From the NCBI RefSeq assembly GCF_002897295.1, contig NZ_BEXF01000002.1, positions 310,001 to 374,000 of the forward strand: 64,000 nt of DNA. Direction: 5' to 3'. Under the pieces are notes generated by a model. The model saw nothing but the letters and a program-made list of their open reading frames with translations. It was not told where the DNA came from and did no database searches. The translations under genes were made by a program, and so were the position numbers. This DNA is from Brevibacillus reuszeri (GTDB taxonomy: Bacteria; Bacillota; Bacilli; Brevibacillales; Brevibacillaceae). Below are positions 26,635 through 35,159 of this stretch, in pieces (within the stretch, counting starts at the first letter, position 1; every line of letters begins with the position of its first letter).

Positions 26635-28365
26635 TCACGAAATGCCTAATGCCTTCAGCTTTCGATACAGGGTTCTTATGCCTATCCCGAGCTCACTAGC
26701 AACCTCCATCTTCCCCTTCAAATCCGTACCGTGCCTTTGCAGTGATGCACGAATGGCATCAGCCTGCACATCCGCTATGCGTTCCCTGATGGCCGATCCA
26801 CTGGACGCGCTGCCCGAGCCTGCCAGTAAACGAGGTGGCAAGCTGTCCGGCGTAATCGTGGTTCCCGTCTCCATGTTCATCGCGTACTCGATGACGTTCT
26901 CCAGCTCCCTGACATTGCCCGGCCACTGGTAAGAGGCCAAAATCTCCATCGTTTTTGGAGCGATACCAGCAAAGGTACGCCCTGTCTTTTCTCTGCATGT
27001 TTGCAAATAAGATAAAGCGAGCAGCTCGATATCCTCCTTTCGCTCGGCAAGTGCTGGGACATGAATCGGAATGACATTCAATCGATAAAAAAGATCAGCC
27101 CGAAAAGCTTTCTGCTCGATTAATTCCTCCAGATTTTGATTGGTCGCAGCAATGATCCGTACATTGATCGGGATCGAGCGAGTACCGCCAACCCGTTCGA
27201 TCACCATATCCTGCAATACCCGTAACAGCTTTGCTTGCAGGGATAGAGGCATATCCCCAATCTCGTCCAGGAAAAGCGTACCGTTGTGAGCTATTTCAAA
27301 TCGTCCCGGCTTGCCCCCCTTTTTGGCCCCCGTAAAAGCACCTTCCTCGTGCCCAAACAATTCACTCTCAAACAAGCTCTCTGGAATGCTTGCACAGTTA
27401 ATCGCAACAAACGGATAGTAGGCACGGGTACTGGCTTCGTGGATCGCTTTCGCCAAATGTCCCTTGCCCGTACCGGTTGCACCCGTAATGAGTACAGTAG
27501 AGCTGCTGTTTTTTATTCGCTCCGCCTTTTCCTTTAGCTGTCTAATCGCGTGGCTCTTGCCTACAATCTGATTCAGGCTCTCCCCTGTCTGCGTCATCGG
27601 TCGCATAGAGGTCGTTAGCCATTCACTAGTAACACGCAGCGTACCTCCAATGAACTGATCGTTAACCATAATCGGCGTCGCTTCTACAGGTGCATTCAGT
27701 TTATCAATCAGACAGTTCGCGACAGGCAAGGACTGAGTGGACAGAGAGGACAACGATGGCATAAACATCTGGGAGATATCTGCTGGCAGTAGGTCTTTTT
27801 GTGCCAAAAGTGAGCGGGCACTTGCATTAGCGTGTACGACATGGCCGCTTCGATCAAAGGTGAGATAGGCATCAGATACAGTATCGAGCACTCCCTCCAA
27901 CAGCTGGTCGTATGGATGGTACGGCTCATGCTTCCCTGTCTGGGTTTGAATGATCGTCGTAATCATCCCACTCACTTTTGTTAAGATTTGCTGATATTTT
28001 TCGGTGTGCTTCGAGAGACGATGTTGTCCTTCCTTTGTAAAGGACGTGAGCGAGACGACGCCGATGGCATGATTCGCTACCTTTATGGATGACAGCAGCT
28101 CCACTTTGGCTGGACAGCTTTCCAGGAACCTGCATCCGACGCACATTTCCATGGAGCCTGGTTTATCAACCAGAAAATCTCCCCGTGACAAGACGAACTC
28201 AATGGACGGGATATGTACGTTTTCCCCTTTCTGCTTCAGATAACGCTCGGTGCTCACAACCAATAAGCCACGCTCGTTGATCACAGCAGCATCCACATTC
28301 AGTATATCCGAGATGCCCGTGATGACTTTTTCGATAGCTGGCTTGCATCGTTCCAACGAGACCAT
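26635..28365 (-). CDS. Sigma-54-dependent transcriptional activator with cysteine-bearing sensor region
   Basis: 576 residues from the ATG at 28365 (MVSLERCKPAIEKV), preceded by AAAGGG; an ATG at 28419 is a weaker alternative. The first ~150 residues form a sensor region with the cluster CVGCRFLESC (CxxC-x5-C). A PAS domain follows (LLEGVLDTVSDAYLTFDRSG, about 160-230). The AAA+ domain (about 275-505) has Walker A GATGTGKG, GAFTGA and LFLDEIGDMP. The C-terminal HTH reads ELGIGIRTLYRKLK. It is divergent from the SDR/GcvP-like operon and is predicted to activate it through the dyads at 28432-28510. The effector is unknown; the cysteines could bind metal or an iron-sulfur cluster. Confidence 0.85.
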   Translation of the reverse strand: MVSLERCKPAIEKVITGISDILNVDAAVINERGLLVVSTERYLKQKGENVHIPSIEFVLSRGDFLVDKPGSMEMCVGCRFLESCPAKVELLSSIKVANHAIGVVSLTSFTKEGQHRLSKHTEKYQQILTKVSGMITTIIQTQTGKHEPYHPYDQLLEGVLDTVSDAYLTFDRSGHVVHANASARSLLAQKDLLPADISQMFMPSLSSLSTQSLPVANCLIDKLNAPVEATPIMVNDQFIGGTLRVTSEWLTTSMRPMTQTGESLNQIVGKSHAIRQLKEKAERIKNSSSTVLITGATGTGKGHLAKAIHEASTRAYYPFVAINCASIPESLFESELFGHEEGAFTGAKKGGKPGRFEIAHNGTLFLDEIGDMPLSLQAKLLRVLQDMVIERVGGTRSIPINVRIIAATNQNLEELIEQKAFRADLFYRLNVIPIHVPALAERKEDIELLALSYLQTCREKTGRTFAGIAPKTMEILASYQWPGNVRELENVIEYAMNMETGTTITPDSLPPRLLAGSGSASSGSAIRERIADVQADAIRASLQRHGTDLKGKMEVASELGIGIRTLYRKLKALGIS

Positions 28366-28431
28366 GGAAACCCACCCTTTCCGCATCTTCCCTCCCAAGT
28401 TTATTAAATATTTTGACATCTGACAAATTGT

Positions 28432-28510
28432 TTGCCAATGCAGTCAATGACTTCCGAAAAAGTGGGTACCGGCTTGCCAAAATAGTCAAATACTTTGACA
28501 AAAATGGCAA
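28432..28510. promoter_or_regulatory. Large dyad and half-site: activator binding region
   Basis: The 323-bp divergent gap contains a 37-bp palindrome at 28474-28510 of form TTGCCA-N5-GTCAAA-N3-TTTGAC-N5-TGGCAA. A second copy of the left half, TTGCCA-N5-GTCAAT, lies at 28432-28448. They are about 100-180 bp upstream of the -24 element, consistent with enhancers for the adjacent activator. The rest of the gap holds the -24/-12 promoter and nothing else recognisable. Confidence 0.75.
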
Positions 28511-28607
28511 TAACCACATGATTTCTTCTTCAAAAATGAGCCTATAAAGCCGCGATATAGTTGCCCGATCACGTAATGCAACAGCTTTTAGGCCAGACAT
28601 AACCGAT

Positions 28608-28625
28608 TTGGCACAGCGCTTGCAT
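28608..28625 (+). promoter_or_regulatory. Sigma-54 (-24/-12) promoter of the SDR/GcvP-like operon
   Basis: TTGGCACAGCGCTTGCAT has GG (28610-28611) and GC (28622-28623) exactly 10 bp apart and matches the consensus at nearly every position. The start point is expected near 28635. Confidence 0.92.
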
Positions 28626-28688
28626 TATTCAAAAAAGCAAGGCATCACCATTACAAAAAGATTCATTTCACGAAGGGAATGATCCTAC

Positions 28689-29471
28689 TTGTTGAGCACG
28701 AACGACCTGTTCAAATTAGAAGGAAAAATAGCTTTAATCACAGGTGGCGCTTCTGGTATCGGATTTGCGACAGCAAAACGATTGGCCGAATTTGGCGCGA
28801 ACGTCATGCTGCTTGATATCAATGAAGAGCTTGGAGAAACAGCCGCTCGTCATATACAGGATCTAGGTGGAGCCGCACGCTTTTTTAAATGCAACGTCGT
28901 TTCACAGGAAGACTGCCGCCAAGTGACGGAAGCCATCGAAGAAGCCTACGGCCGTATTGATATCTTGTTTAACAACGCGGGCGTCATTCGCCGCAAAACG
29001 GTGGTAGAGCTGGAGGAGCAGGATTGGGACCTGGTGATAAACGTCTCCCTGAAAGGTGCGTACAACCTCTCCAAATATGTGATTCCCGTCATGGCTAAAT
29101 CGGGCGGAGGCAGCATCATCAATACAGGCTCTGGCTGGGGAATCAAAGGTGGCGACAAAGCAGCAGCTTATTGCGCAGCCAAAGCTGGCGTGGTCAATTT
29201 GACACGCGCCATGGCGATTGACCATGGCCCCGAGAATATTCGTGTCAACTGCGTCTCGCCAGGTGATACGGATACGCCACTTTTGCGTGAGGAAGCCCGT
29301 CAACTGAACAAAGAGGAAAGCGCGTTCCTCGTATCATCCGCACAGGGACGTCCTTTGGAACGTCTTGGCACGCCACAGGACATCGCCAATGCCGTTCTCT
29401 TCTTTGCCAGCGACTTGTCCGCTTGGGTAACCGGTTCCGTGTTAGTTGTTGATGGTGGAGGCCTCGCCTAG
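28689..29471 (+). CDS. Short-chain dehydrogenase/reductase (SDR)
   Basis: 260 residues, classical SDR. The cofactor motif is TGGASGIG, the acidic residue in LLDIN favours NAD+, and NNAG is present. The catalytic Ser is in NTGSGWG, with Tyr and Lys in YCAAK. It oxidises an alcohol or reduces a carbonyl in the pathway of this operon; the substrate is unknown. It is the first gene behind the sigma-54 promoter, 63 bp before the GcvPA-like gene. The start is TTG at 28689 (or the adjacent TTG at 28692), with GAAGGGA upstream. Confidence 0.85.
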   Translation: MLSTNDLFKLEGKIALITGGASGIGFATAKRLAEFGANVMLLDINEELGETAARHIQDLGGAARFFKCNVVSQEDCRQVTEAIEEAYGRIDILFNNAGVIRRKTVVELEEQDWDLVINVSLKGAYNLSKYVIPVMAKSGGGSIINTGSGWGIKGGDKAAAYCAAKAGVVNLTRAMAIDHGPENIRVNCVSPGDTDTPLLREEARQLNKEESAFLVSSAQGRPLERLGTPQDIANAVLFFASDLSAWVTGSVLVVDGGGLA

Positions 29472-29534
29472 CACTTCCTAACGAGTTTCATGACTGAATT
29501 TTTCGAATAATCAACAGACGGAGGGTACGAAAAA

Positions 29535-30971
29535 ATGAGTGTAAAACGTTTTGCTCACCCCTATATTCCCAATTCTGCTCCCGAAGTAAAGGAACAGATG
29601 CTGCGTGAAATTGGCTTTTCCAGCATTGAGGATATTTTTGCGGATATCCCCCAGGAGCTGCGCCTGCAAGAAAAGATGAACATTCCACCAGCACTCACTG
29701 AGTACGAGCTGGATCGCCATGTAAACTTGCTCATGAACAAAAATCATACGACCAAAGAAAATATCAGCTTCCTCGGTGCAGGCTGCTGGCCGCACTTCGT
29801 TCCCGTCGTATGTGACGAGATCAATTCACGAGCAGAATTTCTGACAGCCTATGCAGGAGAGCCTTACGAGGACAAGGGCCGTTTCCAGGCACTGTTTGAA
29901 TACCAGAGCTTGGTGGCAGAGCTCGTGGACATGGATGTCGTAAACGTTCCGACATTTGACTGGGCACAGGCAGCCTCTACCGCTCTACGCATGGCTGCTC
30001 GTATCACCAAACGCACCGAGCTGTTGATTCCGAAAAACATAAACCCTGACAAGCTTTTGATTATCAAGAACTATACGTCTCCCGATCTGACCGTTACGTT
30101 GGTGGACTATGAAATCGAGACGGGTGCTCTAGACCTGAGTGATCTGAAAGCCAAGCTCAGTGCCAGCACAGCCGCGGTCTATTTTGAAAACCCGACTTTC
30201 CTCGGATCAGTGGAAGCAAATGGTCAGCTTATCGCAGATTTGGCTCATGCCGCTGGTGCTATTTGTGTCGTTGGTGTAGATCCAATCTCGCTCGGCGTCA
30301 TGGAAGCACCGGCTAATTACGGAGCAGATATCGTTTGCGGCGATTTGCAGCCTCTGGGCGTACACATGCATTACGGCGGGGGACAATCCGGCTTTATCGC
30401 GACACATGACGACCCTACCTACGTCATGGAATATCCATCCCGACTGTTCGGAATTGCACCAACAGTCGTCGAGGGTGAATATGGCTTCGGGGATGTGGCC
30501 TACGACCGCACCTCCTTTGCCAAGCGTGAAAACGGCAAGGAATCCGTCGGTACGCAAACGGCACTTTGGGGCATAACCGCGGGTGTTTACCTCGCTACGA
30601 TGGGACCAGTTGGCATGGAAGAAGTGGGCCAAGGCATCATGCAGCGCTCCCAATATGCAGCCAAGCAGCTCTCATCCATTCCCGGAGTCGCTATCAAATT
30701 CACTGCTCCCTTTTTCAAAGAGTTTGTCGTCGATTTTACGCAAACAGGCAAAACCGTAAAGGAAATCAATACGGCGCTGCTTGCCCAAGGCATCTTCGGG
30801 GGTGTCGATTTGACAGGGCACTTCCCTGAGCTGGGACAATGCGCACTCTATTGTGTCACTGAAATCCATACTCAAGAAGAAATCGACAAGCTAACCACTG
30901 CCATCCAGAGTGTCATGCAAGTTAAGAAAACCCCTATCGATGCTTATTCAATGAGGAGCGACCGCGTTTAG
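29535..30971 (+). CDS. GcvPA-like subunit of a PLP-dependent decarboxylase (diverged glycine dehydrogenase subunit 1)
   Basis: 478 residues, slightly longer than typical GcvPA (about 450). The overall family pattern is clear: HPYIPNSAPEVKEQML at the start, SFLGAGCWPHFVP, ALFEYQSLVAELVDMDVVN and PTFLGS. Several normally fixed segments differ, however. GAGAYDHYxP is GAGCWPHFVP, and YTPYQxExSQG is YAGEPYEDKGR. It should pair with the GcvPB-like product to form an alpha2beta2 PLP enzyme. The operon has no GcvH, GcvT or lipoamide dehydrogenase. A substrate other than glycine, perhaps a larger alpha-amino acid, is inferred. Annotation as a true glycine cleavage subunit would be unsafe. Confidence 0.8.
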   Translation: MSVKRFAHPYIPNSAPEVKEQMLREIGFSSIEDIFADIPQELRLQEKMNIPPALTEYELDRHVNLLMNKNHTTKENISFLGAGCWPHFVPVVCDEINSRAEFLTAYAGEPYEDKGRFQALFEYQSLVAELVDMDVVNVPTFDWAQAASTALRMAARITKRTELLIPKNINPDKLLIIKNYTSPDLTVTLVDYEIETGALDLSDLKAKLSASTAAVYFENPTFLGSVEANGQLIADLAHAAGAICVVGVDPISLGVMEAPANYGADIVCGDLQPLGVHMHYGGGQSGFIATHDDPTYVMEYPSRLFGIAPTVVEGEYGFGDVAYDRTSFAKRENGKESVGTQTALWGITAGVYLATMGPVGMEEVGQGIMQRSQYAAKQLSSIPGVAIKFTAPFFKEFVVDFTQTGKTVKEINTALLAQGIFGGVDLTGHFPELGQCALYCVTEIHTQEEIDKLTTAIQSVMQVKKTPIDAYSMRSDRV

Positions 30972-31080
30972 CGGAAAGTTTTACCGAAGTTATGCCGGAT
31001 GCGGACGCTGAGGCACCTTGTCATGCGCTTCAGTTCAAAAAGTGTAAACACCACAATCAGCGAAGGAGACGATTGACGAG

Positions 31081-32643
31081 ATGAAACGGATTCCAAGAGA
31101 CCATAAAGTAAGACGCTTCCATCAAGCCAAATGGGATGAACCCGTCATTTTTGAGCTCAGCCAGCCCGGAGAACGCGGTGTAGAGGTACCGCCCGTAGAA
31201 CGAGAAATCACCGCTATCGTAGGCGATGGCGTGTCGCAATTACCGGATGGGCTGCGCCGTAAAAAGCGCCCGAACCTCCCGCAAATCAGCCAGTTTCGCG
31301 TCATTCGCCACTACTCTCGCCTCTCGCAGGAGGTGCTGGGTGCAGATTTTAATGTAGAGATGGGCCAAGGCACCTGCACGATGAAATACTCTCCAAAAAT
31401 CAACGAGCGCTTTGCCCGTTCGCCAAAAATGGCTGAGCTGCATCCGCTGCAGGATGAATCCACCGTGCAAGGCATGCTGGAAATGACCTACAAGCTCGAT
31501 CTGTTCCTGCGCGAAATATCAGGCATGGACAAATTCTCGTTTCAGCCAGGCAGTGGCACACAGGCTTTGTTCACCCAAGCCTCTATCGTTCGCAAATACC
31601 ATGAGGCACGTGGCGAGGGAGAACAGCGCAACGAATTCATCACCACTCATTTTTCCCATCCATCCCAGGCAGCGACAGCCGCGGTCAAAGGGTTCAAGAT
31701 CATTTATGTACCCGTGGACGAAAACGGCTACCCTGACCTCGAAGCATTAAAAGGACTCGTATCGGAGCGAACAGCCGCCTTTGCTGTTGCGAATCCCGAG
31801 GATACCGGCATCTACAACTCCCGGATCAAGGAGTTTACAGACATCGTGCACGCTGCTGGCGGGCTTTGCTGCTACGATCAGGCGAATGCAAACGGACTTT
31901 TAGGAATTACGCGTGCACTAGAAGCGGGCTTTGACATGTGCTTCTTTAATCTCCACAAAACCTTTTCCATTCCGCATGCCTGCGGAGGTCCGGCGACAGG
32001 TGCCATCGGGGTTACGAAAGCATTGGAAGAGTACCTTCCTAGCCCATTGGTCGACTTTGATGGAAGCAAGTATTTCTACCGCCGCGAGTTGAAAAACTCC
32101 ATCGGCAAGGTGCGGAGCTTTTACGGTGTCCCACCAGCAGTTCTGCGTGCATATGCGTGGATTCGTGCGCTGGGCGCAGAAGGCTTGACGGAGGTCGCTC
32201 AAATCGCCTGCCTTAACAACAATTATTTGTATCATAAAATCCTGCAAATTCGCGGAGCAAGCGCCCCGTATATACAAGGCCGCCGTCTCGAACAGGTGCG
32301 CTACAGCTGGCAGCAGCTAAAAGAAGAAACCGGGGTCACCACATACGATGTTCAGCGCCGCATGAGTGACTTTGCGCATCACTATTGGACCAGTCATCAC
32401 CCGTATGTCGTTCCCGAGCCGTTCACGCTTGAGCCAACCGAATCGTACTCCAAAGCGGAGCTGGACGAATATATTGCGGCCCTCACGCAAATCTCGGAGG
32501 AAGCATATGCAACGCCCGAAATCGTAAAAAATGCGCCGCACAGCAGCACAGGCCACCGCGTAGAAGAGTCGGTACTTGATGATCCCGACCAGTGGGCTAT
32601 CACCTGGAGAGCCTACCTGAAAAAAACCACGATGAATGAATAG
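31081..32643 (+). CDS. GcvPB-like PLP-binding subunit (diverged glycine dehydrogenase subunit 2)
   Basis: 520 residues against about 490 for normal GcvPB. The PLP lysine is Lys293 in NLHKTFSIPH. The ring-stacking histidine (about His193 in SHPSQAATA) and the aspartate (Asp266 in YDQAN) are kept. Surrounding motifs have changed: SAHGTNPA is FSHPSQAA, DGAN is DQAN, and the glycine-rich GGGGPG loop is ACGGPATG. PLP chemistry should therefore remain while substrate or carrier-protein contacts differ. It follows the GcvPA-like gene after a 109-bp gap with no promoter seen, and the start has GAAGGAG upstream. It is probably a decarboxylase or related carbon-carbon cleaving enzyme. Confidence 0.8.
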   Translation: MKRIPRDHKVRRFHQAKWDEPVIFELSQPGERGVEVPPVEREITAIVGDGVSQLPDGLRRKKRPNLPQISQFRVIRHYSRLSQEVLGADFNVEMGQGTCTMKYSPKINERFARSPKMAELHPLQDESTVQGMLEMTYKLDLFLREISGMDKFSFQPGSGTQALFTQASIVRKYHEARGEGEQRNEFITTHFSHPSQAATAAVKGFKIIYVPVDENGYPDLEALKGLVSERTAAFAVANPEDTGIYNSRIKEFTDIVHAAGGLCCYDQANANGLLGITRALEAGFDMCFFNLHKTFSIPHACGGPATGAIGVTKALEEYLPSPLVDFDGSKYFYRRELKNSIGKVRSFYGVPPAVLRAYAWIRALGAEGLTEVAQIACLNNNYLYHKILQIRGASAPYIQGRRLEQVRYSWQQLKEETGVTTYDVQRRMSDFAHHYWTSHHPYVVPEPFTLEPTESYSKAELDEYIAALTQISEEAYATPEIVKNAPHSSTGHRVEESVLDDPDQWAITWRAYLKKTTMNE

Positions 32644-32660
32644 CACTGCCCAAGTGATTC

Positions 32661-32699
32661 GAGAAGAGGGCACAGAAACACAAAGCCCTCTCCTCTTTC
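32661..32699 (+). terminator. Internal hairpin, possible partial terminator
   Basis: Stem AGAGGGC (32665-32671) with GCCCTCT (32685-32691), then CCTCTTTC. The short T run suggests attenuation rather than full termination between the enzyme and transporter genes. Confidence 0.4.
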
Positions 32700-32763
32700 A
32701 TACGCAGCACAGGCAAACCAAGCAAAGCGTTTTTTAAACCATATCTGTTTGGGGGATTCTCGT

Positions 32764-33648
32764 ATGAAAAAACAAAGATTGTTTCCTGTCGCACTGCTGG
32801 TAGGCTCACTCGTGCTCTCTCTTCTAGCTGGCTGCGCTTCCAATGCAGCTCCATCATCAAACAGCAATACACCACAAGCTGCACCAACTGATGCAAGCGC
32901 TTCCACAAATACTGGCTCCTCCGCTCCTGCGCAGCCTGCTTCTGAAGAGAAAATGAAGCTCGTACACGAAGGAAAGCTGACGTTTGCAATGAGTGGCTTG
33001 CTCAAACCGCTTAATTACAAGGATGAAAATAATGTACTGACCGGATTCGATGTCGAAATCGGCAAAGAAATAGCCAAGCGCATCGGACTGGAGGCAAACC
33101 CGGTAACCAATCCATGGGAAACCATCCTCCAGGGGCTAAAAGGAAACAAGTACGATGCCATCATCGGCAGTATGACCCACACCGAAGAACGCGCCAAGCA
33201 GGTAGATTTCACCGAGCCCTACTACATCTCCGGAGGACAAATTTTCATCGCTGAGTCAAACGACACGATCAAATCCAGAGATGACTTGAAAGGTCAAATC
33301 ATCGGCGTCGTACAAGCAAGCACACACAAAGAGGTTGCGGAAACATTGACCGACAAGGAAAAAGTAAAAGGTTACCCAACAGATATTTACGCCTTGCAGG
33401 ACCTGGTCCCAGGTCGTGTCGCTGCTGTCATCACGGACCGCGTCGTCGGCACTTCTGCGATTAAAAATCAAGGGCTGAAAATCAAGCCCATCGACGAGGT
33501 ATTAAACAAAGAAAACATCGCCATTGCTGTGACCAAAGACAATCCTGTTTTGACCAAAAAAATCAATGAAGCCATCAAATCCATGATCGACGACGGCACG
33601 TATGAGCAAATCAGCATGAAATGGTTTGGTGCAAACCTGTTGAAGTAA
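32764..33648 (+). CDS. Amino-acid ABC transporter solute-binding lipoprotein (family 3)
   Basis: 294 residues from the ATG at 32764, preceded by GGGGGA. The signal sequence ends with LLAGCAS, predicting a lipoprotein, followed by a Ser/Ala/Pro-rich linker. The mature domain has the family 3 pattern (LTGFDVEIGKEIAKRIG and YDAIIGSMTHTEERAKQVDFTEPYY). This family binds amino acids and close derivatives. It feeds the permease and ATPase encoded next, and its operon suggests it takes up the substrate of the GcvP-like and RocB-like enzymes. Confidence 0.88.
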   Translation: MKKQRLFPVALLVGSLVLSLLAGCASNAAPSSNSNTPQAAPTDASASTNTGSSAPAQPASEEKMKLVHEGKLTFAMSGLLKPLNYKDENNVLTGFDVEIGKEIAKRIGLEANPVTNPWETILQGLKGNKYDAIIGSMTHTEERAKQVDFTEPYYISGGQIFIAESNDTIKSRDDLKGQIIGVVQASTHKEVAETLTDKEKVKGYPTDIYALQDLVPGRVAAVITDRVVGTSAIKNQGLKIKPIDEVLNKENIAIAVTKDNPVLTKKINEAIKSMIDDGTYEQISMKWFGANLLK

Positions 33649-33664
33649 CACGTTTGTAATAGCT

Positions 33665-33689
33665 GGTGCGCCGGGTTTTCTGGCGCACC
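33665..33689 (+). other. Strong intercistronic hairpin
   Basis: GGTGCGCC (33665-33672) pairs with GGCGCACC (33682-33689). With no T run it is probably an RNA-stability or attenuation element that favours the binding protein over the permease. Confidence 0.5.
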
Positions 33690-33719
33690 TTCCATACTTG
33701 CTACGGGGGTATGTCAACG

Positions 33720-34421
33720 ATGGATTTTTTGATGAATATCACGGACATTATCACGCATCATGGAAAAGCATTTCTCGAGGCAGCCTGGGTCACCGTTTCT
33801 CTGACGGCTGTTTCTCTCGTCATGGCTTCTGTAATAGGACTTGTCTTTGCCTTTTTCAAAGTATCCGGCGTCTTCGTCTTGCAAAAGCTGGCAGACGCTT
33901 ATATCTTCGTCGTGCGAGGCATGCCCCTGATCGTGCAGCTTATGTTCCTCTACTACGGCATTTCCAGTGTTATTGTGCTCTCTGACTTTACTGCGGGTGC
34001 TCTCGCGCTCGGCATCCACTCCGGGGCTTATATTGCGGAAATCTTCCGTGGGTCTATCCAGTCGATTGATCGCGGACAGATGGAAGCGGCACGTTCTCTC
34101 GGGATGCCTTATGGTTTGGCGATGCGGCGTATTGTCCTGCCGCAAGCGTTCAAGCGGGCAATCCCTCCACTCGGCAACCAGTTTATCATCGGCTTGAAGG
34201 ATTCTTCACTCGTTGCCTACATCGCCGTGACCGAGCTGTTTAATCGCGCACTGTCCGCCCAGGCAGACAACTTCATGCCCTTTGAAACGTATTTTGTCGT
34301 CGGACTTTACTATCTGGCGCTCGTAGCTATTTTCTCGTTTATTTTGAATCGGTTGGAAAAACGTCTCGATACCAGCAGAACCCCTCTCCCTACTCGCAAG
34401 CATAAAGAGGTGGCAGCATGA
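33720..34421 (+). CDS. Amino-acid ABC transporter permease (His/Glu/Gln type)
   Basis: 233 residues from the ATG at 33720 ([15 protein letters not shown]), ten bases after GGGGG; earlier in-frame starts lie inside the preceding hairpin. About five membrane helices, with the family loop [23 protein letters not shown] and [15 protein letters not shown]. The stop overlaps the ATPase start (ATGA). It forms a homodimeric channel for the polar amino-acid transporter. Confidence 0.88.
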   Translation: MDFLMNITDIITHHGKAFLEAAWVTVSLTAVSLVMASVIGLVFAFFKVSGVFVLQKLADAYIFVVRGMPLIVQLMFLYYGISSVIVLSDFTAGALALGIHSGAYIAEIFRGSIQSIDRGQMEAARSLGMPYGLAMRRIVLPQAFKRAIPPLGNQFIIGLKDSSLVAYIAVTELFNRALSAQADNFMPFETYFVVGLYYLALVAIFSFILNRLEKRLDTSRTPLPTRKHKEVAA

Positions 34422-35140
34422 TAAAGGTGCGTAATCTGGCGAAATCATTCGGTAGTCTGCAGGTGTTAAAAAACATCTCACTGGAGATTAAAAAATCAGA
34501 AGTAGTCGTACTGATCGGGGCAAGCGGCTCAGGAAAAAGTACGCTATTGCGCTGTCTGAACTTCCTGGAAATGAAGGACTCAGGCGAAATCGCGATCAAT
34601 AACCAGGTGATTGATGTCAAACACACGGACCTGAACAAGGTGCGTGAACACGTGGGCATGGTGTTTCAGCATTTTAATCTGTTTCCGCACATGACTGTTC
34701 TGGAAAATGTAATCGAAGCACCGCTCCATGTAAAAAGAAAAACGAAAGCCGAAGCAACGGAAAAAGCCATGCAGCTATTGGCACGCGTAGGACTGACCGA
34801 CAAAGCACATGTCTACCCTGAGCAGCTCTCTGGCGGACAGAAACAACGGGTGGCGATTGCACGGGCTCTCGCGCTTGAACCAGACGTCATGCTGTTTGAC
34901 GAGCCTACTTCTGCACTCGATCCTGAGCTGGTAGGAGAGGTGCTGGCGACGATGAAGGATTTGGCCCGCGTAGGCATGACGATGGTCGTCGTTACACATG
35001 AGATGGGCTTTGCCCGTGAAGTAGCGGACCGGGTCATCATGCTTGCTGACGGAGAGATGGTCGAAGATGCCCATCCAAGCGTTCTTTTTTCCAACCCTCA
35101 GCACGATCGGACGAGACGATTCCTCCAACAAATCCTATAA
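34418..35140 (+). CDS. Amino-acid ABC transporter ATP-binding protein (GlnQ type)
   Basis: 240 residues. Walker [10 protein letters not shown], signature [15 protein letters not shown], Walker [14 protein letters not shown] and H-loop [13 protein letters not shown] are exact for the polar amino-acid uptake group. It is translationally coupled to the permease and followed 19 bp later by the RocB-like gene. Confidence 0.92.
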   Translation: MIKVRNLAKSFGSLQVLKNISLEIKKSEVVVLIGASGSGKSTLLRCLNFLEMKDSGEIAINNQVIDVKHTDLNKVREHVGMVFQHFNLFPHMTVLENVIEAPLHVKRKTKAEATEKAMQLLARVGLTDKAHVYPEQLSGGQKQRVAIARALALEPDVMLFDEPTSALDPELVGEVLATMKDLARVGMTMVVVTHEMGFAREVADRVIMLADGEMVEDAHPSVLFSNPQHDRTRRFLQQIL

Positions 35141-35159
35141 ACGAAACGGGGTAGATGCT

